Shown: one piece after another, positions 1 to 5,160 of the stretch | How the letters are laid out: each line of letters opens with the position of its first letter | Position numbering within the stretch: position 1 is the first letter of the stretch | Program-made: the position numbers and the translations under genes | Notes under the pieces: model-generated | Told to the model about the DNA's origin: nothing | Seen by the model: only the letters and a program-made list of their open reading frames with translations | The model's database searches: none | DNA from: Desulfosporosinus sp. | GTDB lineage: Bacteria > Bacillota > Desulfitobacteriia > Desulfitobacteriales > Desulfitobacteriaceae | Reading direction: 5' to 3' | DNA length: 5,160 nt | Assembly (NCBI GenBank): GCA_003132105.1 | Contig: PKWS01000181.1 | Location: 1 to 5,160 of the forward strand

Positions 1-194
1 AAACCTAATTTAACAATATCACGAATGGCTTGCAATTCATCGCCGCCCATGACAGGAACACCTGCTTCAATTTGCTGAACGCCAAGCTCATCAAGCAATC
101 GAGCTATGCGCAATTTTTCTTGATTTGAGAAAACAACTCCTGCCGTTTGTTCTCCGTCGCGTAACGTCGTATCCACTATTACTAAATGTCTCAT
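1..194 (-). CDS. nifV: NifV-type homocitrate synthase, N-terminal 64 codons (runs off left edge)
   Basis: Only the N-terminus is present (64 complete codons plus 2 bases), beginning MRHLVIVDTTLRDGEQTAGV. The DTTLRDGEQ signature (residues 8-16) is the conserved first strand and metal/substrate-binding loop of the HMGL-like TIM-barrel acyltransferases (2-isopropylmalate, citramalate and homocitrate synthases). The following TAGVVF, where 2-isopropylmalate synthases usually have SPG, and the later IEAGVPVMG (residues 42-50) resemble NifV homocitrate synthases, which condense acetyl-CoA with 2-oxoglutarate. In diazotrophs homocitrate is a ligand of the nitrogenase FeMo cofactor; it can also feed lysine-type pathways. 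The ATG at 194 is chosen because the family signature starts seven residues later, no in-frame start lies just upstream, and a purine-rich AAGAGGGG stretch sits about 12 bases before it. The class is well supported; the exact substrate is inferred and could be a related acyltransferase, since the catalytic and C-terminal parts are outside the window. Confidence 0.8.
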   Translation of the reverse strand, partial: MRHLVIVDTTLRDGEQTAGVVFSNQEKLRIARLLDELGVQQIEAGVPVMGGDELQAIRDIVKLG

Positions 195-533
195 TAGCCA
201 GACGCACCCCTCTTCTTAAACTGCAAGAAAATTATTCAGCTTAGTATACAGCTAGATTTCCCTTAATCTTTATCCGATGGCTAACCGCCACTAGACTCCC
301 ACTTCTTAAGTGGTAGACAAGTTGCACTAAGCCCCTGGATAAGTTCAACTAAACTTCAGATGGAGTTGAAACTCCACCTGAAGTAAGTTTCCTTTATACT
401 AGCATAATACCCCTCGAGTTTGAAGGATATCCATTTCTTTATACTGTATACTTATAAAGGCAGAGTCTAATTATTCCCACAGTCCATAGTCTAAAGCCGC
501 AGCCATGTCATTGGAAGAAGCCTATTTATAGAG
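195..533. other. Non-coding stretch between gatB terminator and nifV-like gene
   Basis: About 340 bases without a credible gene. Short minus-strand frames exist (for example an 11-codon frame at about 473-508), but none has a ribosome binding site or recognisable product. The right half (about 385-533) is AT-rich, with small palindromes (GGATATCC at 424-431, GTATAC at 445-450) and an 8-bp inverted repeat (CCTTTATA at 391-398, TATAAAGG at 453-460). The left half holds a cluster of stable hairpins, listed separately. A promoter for the nifV-like gene is expected here because the gatB terminator lies upstream, but I found no convincing -35/-10 pair on the minus strand: isolated TATAAA, TATTAT and TATACT hexamers lack a well-spaced TTGACA partner. 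No sigma-54 (GG-N10-GC) site was evident either. Confidence 0.7.
268..390. other. Multi-hairpin element, possible structured RNA or IS200/IS605-type end
   Basis: Several inverted repeats nest in about 120 bases. TTATCC (270-275) can pair with GGATAA (337-342), closing a domain that contains two hairpins: TGGC/GCCA (278-281 with 287-290) and CCACTT/AAGTGG (299-304 with 308-313, 3-nt loop). Immediately outside is a strong hairpin, ACTTCAG-N-TGGAGT (353-366) with ACTCCA-N-CTGAAGT (371-384), loop of 4. Read on the minus strand the one non-Watson-Crick position is a G.U pair, giving a 14-bp stem; on the plus strand it is A.C. The closing helix, by contrast, gains a G.U pair only on the plus strand, so strand polarity is undecided. 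No good U-tract follows the big hairpin on either strand, so a simple terminator is unlikely. Either a non-coding RNA (for example in the leader of the nifV-like gene) or a relic right end/omega-RNA-like segment of an IS200/IS605 element would fit. The pairing is seen; the identity is inference. Confidence 0.5.
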
Positions 534-582
534 AAAAGACGACCTAACTTAGGCGTTTTATACGCCCGTTAGGTCGTCTTTT
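534..582 (-). terminator. Rho-independent terminator of the gatCAB operon
   Basis: A 15-bp perfect inverted repeat (AAAAGACGACCTAAC at 534-548 with GTTAGGTCGTCTTTT at 568-582) encloses a second 5-bp stem (GGCGT 552-556 with ACGCC 562-566, loop TTTAT), giving a two-tier hairpin. On the minus strand the stem ends in TTTT followed by CTCTATAAATAGG. It begins 22 bases after the gatB stop codon, where the operon should end. The AT-rich ends would also give a T-run on the plus strand, but no plus-strand gene points at it. Confidence 0.9.
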
Positions 583-604
583 ATTTGTATGAAAGGCCCA
601 AAAT

Positions 605-2053
605 CTATGCTAATTTTTCCTTGAGCAACTGATTGACAAGCCCTGGATTTGCCTGCCCCTTAGTTGCCTTCATTATTTGCCCGACGAGGAATCCAATCGC
701 TTTATCTTTTCCAGCTCGGTAGTCCTCCACCGATTGGGGATTTGCGGAAATCACGTCGTCAATAATTCCAAGTAATGCCCCCTCGTCACTGATCTGCGCG
801 AGCCCTTTTCCCTTGACAATCGTGCCAGCATCCTTACCCGTGCTGTACATTTCTTCAAGGACACTCTTAGCAATCTTTCCGCTAAGAGTTCCTTTGCTTA
901 TGAGTTCGAGAAGTTCGGTTAACTGTTTGGCAGAAATCGGAGAATCGAGCACACTACACTGGTTTGTGTTCAGCAAACGAGTAACGTCACCCATGACCCA
1001 GTTCGCCAACGTCTTGGCATCTCCATAGTATGTTAAGGCTTTATCAAAGAAATCCGCCATAGCTTTTACTTGCGTGATAACAGTTGCATCATAAGCTGAC
1101 AGCCCCAACGCCTGCAACCGGGTACGGCGTGCGGCAGGAAGCTCGGGGAGGGTTTTGCGAATTCTTTCCACCCAGTCCCTGTCTATAACCAGAGGAGGTA
1201 GATCGGGTTCAGGAAAGTACCGATAATCATGAGCTTCCTCTTTAGAACGGAGTGTTAAAGTGATACCCTGCCCCTCATCCCACGTGCGTGTCTCCTGAAC
1301 CACTTTTTCACCCGCATTTAACGTTCGAGCTTGCCGAGCCACTTCATACTCCATGCACCGCCGAACTGAGCTAAAGGAATTTAAGTTCTTGGTTTCTGTA
1401 CGGGTTCCCAAGGTTTTCGTTCCAAGGGGCCTAAGCGAAACATTGACATCAAAGCGAACAGAGCCTTGTTCCAAACGGCAATCCGATACCTCCGTATACT
1501 CGAGGATCTGAACCAATTTTTCGAGATAGGCTAGAGCTTCCGGAATCGAGCGCATATCGGGCTCCGAAACGATTTCTAGAAGTGGCACTCCGGCTCGGTT
1601 ATAGTCAACGGAAGACTCGTTAGAGGTTGAGATAGTCTCCCCGCTATGCACGAGTTTACCGGCATCTTCTTCCATGTGGGCCCGTGTGATCCCTATCCAT
1701 TTCCTCTCTCCATCGACCTCTATCTCCAGCCCGCCCTTTAAACATATGGGTAAATCAAATTGAGAGGTCTGATAATTCTTAGACAAATCTGGGTAAAAAT
1801 AGTTTTTCCGGTCGAACTTTGAAAACTCCGCAATCTCACAATCCAACGCTAAACCAGCCCTAATCGCATAATTTACAACTTCACGGTTAAGAACTGGGAG
1901 CGCTCCAGGCATACCGAGACACACCGGGCAAACATGCGTGTTTTGCTCCCCGCCAAACTCCGTTGTACATCCGCAGAAAATCTTCGTCTTGGTTTGGAGC
2001 TCAGCATGAACCTCCAGCCCACAGACCATCTCGTATTTGTCAGCGACCACCAC
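605..2053 (-). CDS. gatB: Asp-tRNA(Asn)/Glu-tRNA(Gln) amidotransferase subunit B
   Basis: GatB is the kinase/tRNA-binding subunit of the GatCAB amidotransferase. It phosphorylates the side chain of Glu mischarged on tRNA(Gln) (or Asp on tRNA(Asn)) with ATP, and ammonia from GatA then completes the amide. The 482-residue length is normal for the family. Visible signatures are GLEVHAELQT (residues 12-21), a zinc-type cysteine set CxC (27, 29) and CPVC (42, 45), the RAHMEEDAGK block (about 126-135) and DYNRAGVPLLEIVSEPD (about 151-167), all in the catalytic cradle. A helical region and the YqeY-like tRNA-binding tail make up about the last 150 residues. I place the start at the GTG at 2053, nine bases after a GGAGG; a TTG at 2059 is only three bases from it, and a GTG at 2050 is a second option. 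The gene overlaps the end of gatA by 14 bases, suggesting translational coupling. The residue after Met-Val in the N-terminal motif is Cys11, where Ile is more common. The reading frame is intact. Confidence 0.97.
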   Translation of the reverse strand: MVVADKYEMVCGLEVHAELQTKTKIFCGCTTEFGGEQNTHVCPVCLGMPGALPVLNREVVNYAIRAGLALDCEIAEFSKFDRKNYFYPDLSKNYQTSQFDLPICLKGGLEIEVDGERKWIGITRAHMEEDAGKLVHSGETISTSNESSVDYNRAGVPLLEIVSEPDMRSIPEALAYLEKLVQILEYTEVSDCRLEQGSVRFDVNVSLRPLGTKTLGTRTETKNLNSFSSVRRCMEYEVARQARTLNAGEKVVQETRTWDEGQGITLTLRSKEEAHDYRYFPEPDLPPLVIDRDWVERIRKTLPELPAARRTRLQALGLSAYDATVITQVKAMADFFDKALTYYGDAKTLANWVMGDVTRLLNTNQCSVLDSPISAKQLTELLELISKGTLSGKIAKSVLEEMYSTGKDAGTIVKGKGLAQISDEGALLGIIDDVISANPQSVEDYRAGKDKAIGFLVGQIMKATKGQANPGLVNQLLKEKLA

Positions 2054-3521
2054 GCGCAAGCACCTCCCCAGACAAACTTGGTTTTAACGTGTGATAATGG
2101 GTGTTTTGCTCAAAGGTATAAGCTACTCGGTATAACGTCCCCTCACTAAACGCTTTACCCATGAGCTGCATACCAATTGGCATTCCATTGACAAAGCCTG
2201 CTGGGATAGAAATTGCCGGGATGCCAGCCAAGTTGATCGGGACGGTCGTTATGTCTGATAAATACATAGCTAAAGGATCCGAGGATTTTTCACCAAATTT
2301 AAAGGCTGGGGTCGGAGCCGCCGGGGAGAGCAAAACATCAAACTTCTCAAACGCCTTGTCAAAATCCTGTTTTATCAGCGTTCTGACTTTTTGGGCTTTC
2401 AGATAATAGGCATCATAATACCCCGAACTCAAGGCATAGGTTCCGAGCATGATCCTACGTTTTACTTCCTGCCCAAATCCCTCAGCTCTGGTCTTCTTAA
2501 ACATGCCCAAAACGTCATCCATCTCCGCCCTGTACCCATAGCGCACCCCATCATATCGTGCTAGATTTGAACTTGCCTCAGCAGTTGCAATCAAGTAATA
2601 CGCTGGTATCGCGTACTCCGTATGCGGTAGTGAGCATTCAGACACTTCTGCCCCTAGATCGATCAGGGTTTGAATGCCAGCTCGAATCCCTCTTGCGACG
2701 TCCTGATCAATCCCTTCGCCTAAGTACTCCCGGGGAACCCCAATCTTCAAGCCTAAAATGTTGTCGACTAGAAACTTAGTATAATCTGGCTTCTCATAAG
2801 AAACTGACGTTGAATCCATAGGGTCATATCCAGCGATGGCATTCAGCACCATAGCATTGTCCCGTACGGTTTTAGTCAACGGACCAATCTGATCAAGTGA
2901 GGACGCAAACGCAATAAGGCCAAACCGTGAGACTGCGCCGTAAGTTGGCTTCATTCCAACCACCCCACAAAACGCAGCCGGTTGACGAATAGATCCCCCC
3001 GTGTCTGATCCCAGGGCAAAAGCCGCCTCGTCCGCAGCTACAGCTACAGCAGACCCCCCAGAAGATCCTCCTGGAACACGCCCTAAATCCCAGGGATTCC
3101 TAGTCTTTGCAAAAAAAGAATTCTCAGTTGAGGAACCCATGGCAAACTCATCCATATTTAGCTTACCTAGTAAGATCGTTCCCGCAGCCTGGAGACGGTC
3201 TGTCACAGTCGCATTATAGGGTGGAATAAAATTCTCCAACATCTTTGAAGCACAGCTTGTGCGAACACCTTCCGTGCACATGTTATCCTTCAACGCCATT
3301 GGAATTCCCTCTAAAGCGCAAAGCACCTCTCCCTGGGCAATCTTGCGATCCACCTCTGCCGCCTGGCCCAACGCCTGATCTTCTAAAACCGTCAAGTATG
3401 CTTGTAACGCAGGGTCAACCGTCTGAATACGCTTGATGTATGCTTTCGTCAGCTCTGTAGAGCTGACGTCTTTACGAACGAGAAGCTCATGCAGTTCGCT
3501 GACTGATTTACCTATTATCAT
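2040..3521 (-). CDS. gatA: Asp-tRNA(Asn)/Glu-tRNA(Gln) amidotransferase subunit A (amidase)
   Basis: GatA is the glutaminase subunit of GatCAB: it hydrolyses glutamine and sends ammonia through an internal channel to GatB. The 493-residue length matches the family. It is an amidase-signature enzyme with the Ser-cisSer-Lys triad visible as Lys78 in EGIPMALKDN, cis-Ser153 in the glycine/serine-rich stretch VPGGSSGGSA, and nucleophile Ser177 in GSDTGGSIRQP; these assignments follow spacing in known GatA proteins. The C-terminal block NLAGIPAISIPAG (430-442) and the GMQLMGK motif are also typical. The ATG at 3521 is preceded by AAAGGAGG at a 10-base spacing. That Shine-Dalgarno begins in the gatC stop codon, so the two genes are separated by only 18 bases. 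The 3' end contains the gatB ribosome binding site. No frameshift or missing catalytic residue is seen. General amidases share the signature, but the flanking gatC and gatB settle the assignment. Confidence 0.98.
   Translation of the reverse strand: MIIGKSVSELHELLVRKDVSSTELTKAYIKRIQTVDPALQAYLTVLEDQALGQAAEVDRKIAQGEVLCALEGIPMALKDNMCTEGVRTSCASKMLENFIPPYNATVTDRLQAAGTILLGKLNMDEFAMGSSTENSFFAKTRNPWDLGRVPGGSSGGSAVAVAADEAAFALGSDTGGSIRQPAAFCGVVGMKPTYGAVSRFGLIAFASSLDQIGPLTKTVRDNAMVLNAIAGYDPMDSTSVSYEKPDYTKFLVDNILGLKIGVPREYLGEGIDQDVARGIRAGIQTLIDLGAEVSECSLPHTEYAIPAYYLIATAEASSNLARYDGVRYGYRAEMDDVLGMFKKTRAEGFGQEVKRRIMLGTYALSSGYYDAYYLKAQKVRTLIKQDFDKAFEKFDVLLSPAAPTPAFKFGEKSSDPLAMYLSDITTVPINLAGIPAISIPAGFVNGMPIGMQLMGKAFSEGTLYRVAYTFEQNTHYHTLKPSLSGEVLARGGR
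2061..2067 (-). promoter_or_regulatory. Ribosome binding site of gatB inside gatA
   Basis: On the minus strand GGAGGTG lies within the last codons of gatA. The spacing from GGAGG to the GTG at 2053 is nine bases, to the GTG at 2050 twelve, and to the TTG at 2059 only three. This supports the GTG at 2053 as the gatB start and implies that gatB is initiated by ribosomes close to the gatA stop. Confidence 0.75.
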
Positions 3522-3531
3522 AGTCCCTATG

Positions 3532-3540
3532 CCTCCTTTC
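3532..3540 (-). promoter_or_regulatory. Ribosome binding site of gatA overlapping gatC stop
   Basis: GAAAGGAGG on the minus strand starts with the last base of the gatC TAG stop codon and ends ten bases before the gatA ATG. It is a near-perfect match to the Firmicutes anti-Shine-Dalgarno and fits stop-and-reinitiate coupling of gatC and gatA. Confidence 0.85.
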
Positions 3541-3830
3541 TAAGTCAAACTTATTCTCGGCACCCTAAAGAAACCCTCTTCCCCATCCGGGGCATTCCTC
3601 ATGGCTTCCTCATGATTAATCGATGGTCTTACTTGGTCCTCGCGCATAACATTGTGCAACGGAACAGCATGAGCAGTAGGCACCACATCATCTGTGTCTA
3701 ATAGCTCCAACATAGCCGCGTAGTCTAAAATGGAGTTGAGTTGTTCGGTATACTCTTGAATCTCAGCTTCAGTCAACTCTAAGCGTGCTAATGCTGCCAC
3801 ATATTCAACGTCTTCACGTGAAATTGTCAT
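3540..3830 (-). CDS. gatC: Asp-tRNA(Asn)/Glu-tRNA(Gln) amidotransferase subunit C
   Basis: GatC is the small subunit that wraps around GatA and GatB and stabilises the GatCAB complex. The product has 96 residues, the usual size. Family features are the N-terminal ISREDVEYVAALARLELTE helix (residues 3-21), the PTAHAVPLHNVMREDQV segment (51-67) and the C-terminal NAPDGEEGFFRVPRI (79-93). I start at the ATG at 3830: AAGGTG lies with AAGG eight bases before it, and the protein then begins MTISRE as family members do. A GTG at 3839, three codons upstream, overlaps that ribosome binding site and is less likely. It is the first gene of the operon, with a promoter about 40 bases upstream and gatA 18 bases downstream. 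Confidence 0.96.
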   Translation of the reverse strand: MTISREDVEYVAALARLELTEAEIQEYTEQLNSILDYAAMLELLDTDDVVPTAHAVPLHNVMREDQVRPSINHEEAMRNAPDGEEGFFRVPRISLT

Positions 3831-3871
3831 ATAATTCACCTTCCCTTGGATAGTTTCTTACTTTGCCCTCT

Positions 3872-3900
3872 ATCATAGCAAATATGGGATAACGTGGCAA
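3872..3900 (-). promoter_or_regulatory. Sigma-A-type promoter of gatCAB
   Basis: On the minus strand there is a -35 hexamer TTGCCA (3895-3900), a 17-bp spacer, and a -10 hexamer TATGAT (3872-3877) preceded by TGC, an extended -10 element. Transcription should start near 3865, leaving a leader of about 35 bases before the gatC ATG. It lies just downstream of the ligA terminator, so gatCAB has its own transcription start. No operator-like repeat or T-box features are seen in the short leader. Confidence 0.8.
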
Positions 3901-3901
3901 T

Positions 3902-3945
3902 AAAAAAGGGAAAAGCCGGCTTTTCTACATGGAGAAACCGGCTTT
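3902..3945 (-). terminator. Rho-independent terminator of ligA
   Basis: An 8-bp stem AAAGCCGG/CCGGCTTT (3912-3919 with 3938-3945) continues into an inner 5-bp stem TTTCT/AGAAA (3922-3926 with 3933-3937). On the minus strand it is followed by TCCC and then TTTTTTA (the A-run at 3902-3907). It begins about 40 bases after the ligA stop codon. The 3' arm itself lies in a perfect 14-base palindrome (AAAAGCCGGCTTTT, 3911-3924). Confidence 0.85.
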
Positions 3946-3984
3946 CAGTATTAACAGTATATCTTCTATGGCCTAGATAGAGGT

Positions 3985-5160
3985 TCAGCGATAAATAAGC
4001 AGCTGTTCAAATTCCTCTTCCGTTAAAACAGGAATTCCTAGTCCATGAGCTGTTACAAGCTTTGAGCCTGCTTTTTCTCCGGCAACGACGAAGGCTGTTT
4101 TTTTGCTGACACTACTGGCCGCTTTTCCCCCATGCTCTTCGATGAGTGTCTCAATCTCTCTCCGCTCCATGCGTTCTAAAGAACCTGTGACGACAATGCT
4201 TTTACCAGCAAATATTTGCGGCTTAGACACTTTTTCCGCCGTCATTGATACGCTGGCATTACGCAATTTAGTAAGGAAACAATGGGTACTTTCTAGACTA
4301 AAAAACTGCACCAAACTTTCCGCCACGGCTGGTCCAACGTCCGGGATCGCTTGCAGTTCTTCCACCGTTGCGCTCAGTAATTTATCCATAGAACCAAAGG
4401 CCTGTGCCAACGTTTTCCCGGATTTTTCTCCAGTATGGCGGATTCCCAAAGCAAAAATCAACGGAGCCAGCCCTCGTTCTTTACTATCTTGAATGGATTT
4501 AAGTAGATTCTCCGCTGATTTTTTTCCCATCCGTTCGATCGGTGTTAGCTCCTCAAACGTTAAGGCGTAAAGATCAGCCGCATCCTTAATCAGCTCAGCA
4601 TCAAGGAGTTGTTGAATGACAGCAGGACCTAACCCGTCAATCGCCATGGCATCGCGTGAAACAAAGTGAATGATTCCCTCACGTTGCCTTGCGGGGCAGG
4701 TGATACTCTTACAGCGATACGCGACTTCACCTTCGTCTTGGGTGACTGGGCTCTGGCATTCCGGACAGAGATTTGGCATTTCGAAAAGCCGTTCTTTACT
4801 CGTGCGTTTTTCAAGCAACACACGAACAACCTCCGGAATGACGTCTCCTGCTTTTTGTATGAGCACATGGTCGCCGATCAGGATATCTTTCTCACGGATG
4901 TTATCTAAATTATGCAGTGTTGCACGGCTCACTGTGGATCCTGCGATGGAAACAGCCTTTAAGACTGCGGTGGGGGTCAACACCCCAGTCCGTCCAACCC
5001 GGATAATAATTTTTTCAACCACAGTTTCAACCTGCTCAGCCGGAAATTTATAAGAAATCGCCCAGCGGGGGCTTTTCGAGGTAAAGCCAAGTTCCTGCTG
5101 AAGAGCGAACTCATTTACTTTAATCACCAGACCATCAATATCATAGGGGAAACGATGACG
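3985..5160 (-). CDS. ligA: NAD-dependent DNA ligase, C-terminal ~391 residues (runs off right edge)
   Basis: LigA seals nicks in duplex DNA using NAD+ during replication and repair. The frame is open to the right edge; the apparent start at 5127 is an internal valine codon, since the residues before it (RHRFPYDIDGL) continue the ligase motif. With about 391 of a usual ~670 residues present, the N-terminal NAD-binding domain and the adenylated KxDG lysine are missing from view. In order from the edge: DIDGLVIKV (fragment residues 7-15) and SPRWAISYKFPAE (about 30-42), nucleotidyltransferase motifs; the OB fold with VGRTGVLTPTAVL (about 55-67); a Cys4 zinc finger (Cys132, 135, 150, 155); helix-hairpin-helix repeats (about 165-285), including GLGPAVIQQLL and IPDVGPAVAESL; and a C-terminal BRCT domain (about 316-389) with IVVTGSLERM. 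The stop codon is TGA and a terminator follows. In Firmicutes ligA commonly follows pcrA, which would lie to the right. Confidence 0.97.
   Translation of the reverse strand, partial: RHRFPYDIDGLVIKVNEFALQQELGFTSKSPRWAISYKFPAEQVETVVEKIIIRVGRTGVLTPTAVLKAVSIAGSTVSRATLHNLDNIREKDILIGDHVLIQKAGDVIPEVVRVLLEKRTSKERLFEMPNLCPECQSPVTQDEGEVAYRCKSITCPARQREGIIHFVSRDAMAIDGLGPAVIQQLLDAELIKDAADLYALTFEELTPIERMGKKSAENLLKSIQDSKERGLAPLIFALGIRHTGEKSGKTLAQAFGSMDKLLSATVEELQAIPDVGPAVAESLVQFFSLESTHCFLTKLRNASVSMTAEKVSKPQIFAGKSIVVTGSLERMERREIETLIEEHGGKAASSVSKKTAFVVAGEKAGSKLVTAHGLGIPVLTEEEFEQLLIYR

Noticed and set aside
353..384. Strong hairpin taken as a rho-independent terminator
   Set aside because: Neither strand has a U-tract after the stem (TTAGTTGAAC on minus, AAGTTTCC on plus), and on the minus strand it would stop transcription before the nifV-like gene.
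473..508. Minus-strand 11-codon frame reading MAAALDYGLWE, as a leader peptide
   Set aside because: No Shine-Dalgarno precedes it, no codon run suggests attenuation, and it lies just after the terminator with no clear promoter before it.
813..1028. Plus-strand open frames inside gatB, gatA and ligA (for example 813-1028, 1934-2149, 4103-4492, 4670-5053)
   Set aside because: They lie opposite highly conserved coding sequence, lack ribosome binding sites and show no family features; they are antisense shadows.
3837..3839. GTG at 3839 as the gatC start
   Set aside because: It overlaps the AAGGTG ribosome binding site that serves the ATG at 3830, and the family N-terminus matches the ATG start.
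3831..3911. T-box or other riboswitch upstream of gatC
   Set aside because: The predicted leader is only about 35 bases, too short for a T-box, and holds no specifier or antiterminator motif.
4629..4868. Cys-rich minus-strand frame overlapping ligA
   Set aside because: It is an alternative frame through the ligA zinc-finger region; the ligase frame carries all conserved motifs.
5125..5127. GTG at 5127 as the start of a short ligase
   Set aside because: The frame continues to the window edge with the conserved RHRFPYDIDGL ligase residues, so this codon is an internal valine.

Overview
The window reads as a housekeeping stretch of a low-to-mid GC Gram-positive (Firmicutes) chromosome, probably from the Clostridia. 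The grounds are strong GGAGG ribosome binding sites, a textbook sigma-A-type promoter, U-tract terminators, a ligA-gatCAB gene order familiar from Firmicutes, and a homocitrate-synthase-like gene next door. Genus-level placement (for example near Desulfosporosinus/Desulfitobacterium) is only an impression. All recognisable genes lie on the minus strand, so transcription runs from right to left.

Right part (3985-5160): the C-terminal ~391 residues of NAD-dependent DNA ligase LigA. Its N-terminal half, including the adenylated lysine, lies beyond the right edge. A hairpin terminator (about 3902-3945) closes ligA. Directly after it comes a promoter (TTGCCA, 17 bp, TATGAT with a TGN extension) for the next operon.

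Middle (605-3830): gatC-gatA-gatB, the complete heterotrimeric tRNA-dependent amidotransferase that makes Gln-tRNA(Gln) and/or Asn-tRNA(Asn) from misacylated tRNAs. The genes are tightly packed: the gatA ribosome binding site starts in the gatC stop codon, and gatB starts inside the gatA 3' end. The operon ends at a long perfect-stem terminator (534-582).

Left part (1-533): a non-coding stretch of about 340 bp, then the first 64 codons of a gene for a NifV-type homocitrate synthase (DTTLRDGEQTAGV signature) that runs off the left edge. The non-coding stretch holds the only feature not explained by ordinary operon architecture. It is a compact set of hairpins between about 268 and 390, with a long-range helix and a possible alternative pairing. 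It could be a structured RNA (leader of the nifV-like gene or independent) or a relic end of an IS200/IS605-type element; the sequence alone does not decide. I saw no CRISPR array, tRNA, rRNA, transposase or clearly new protein system.
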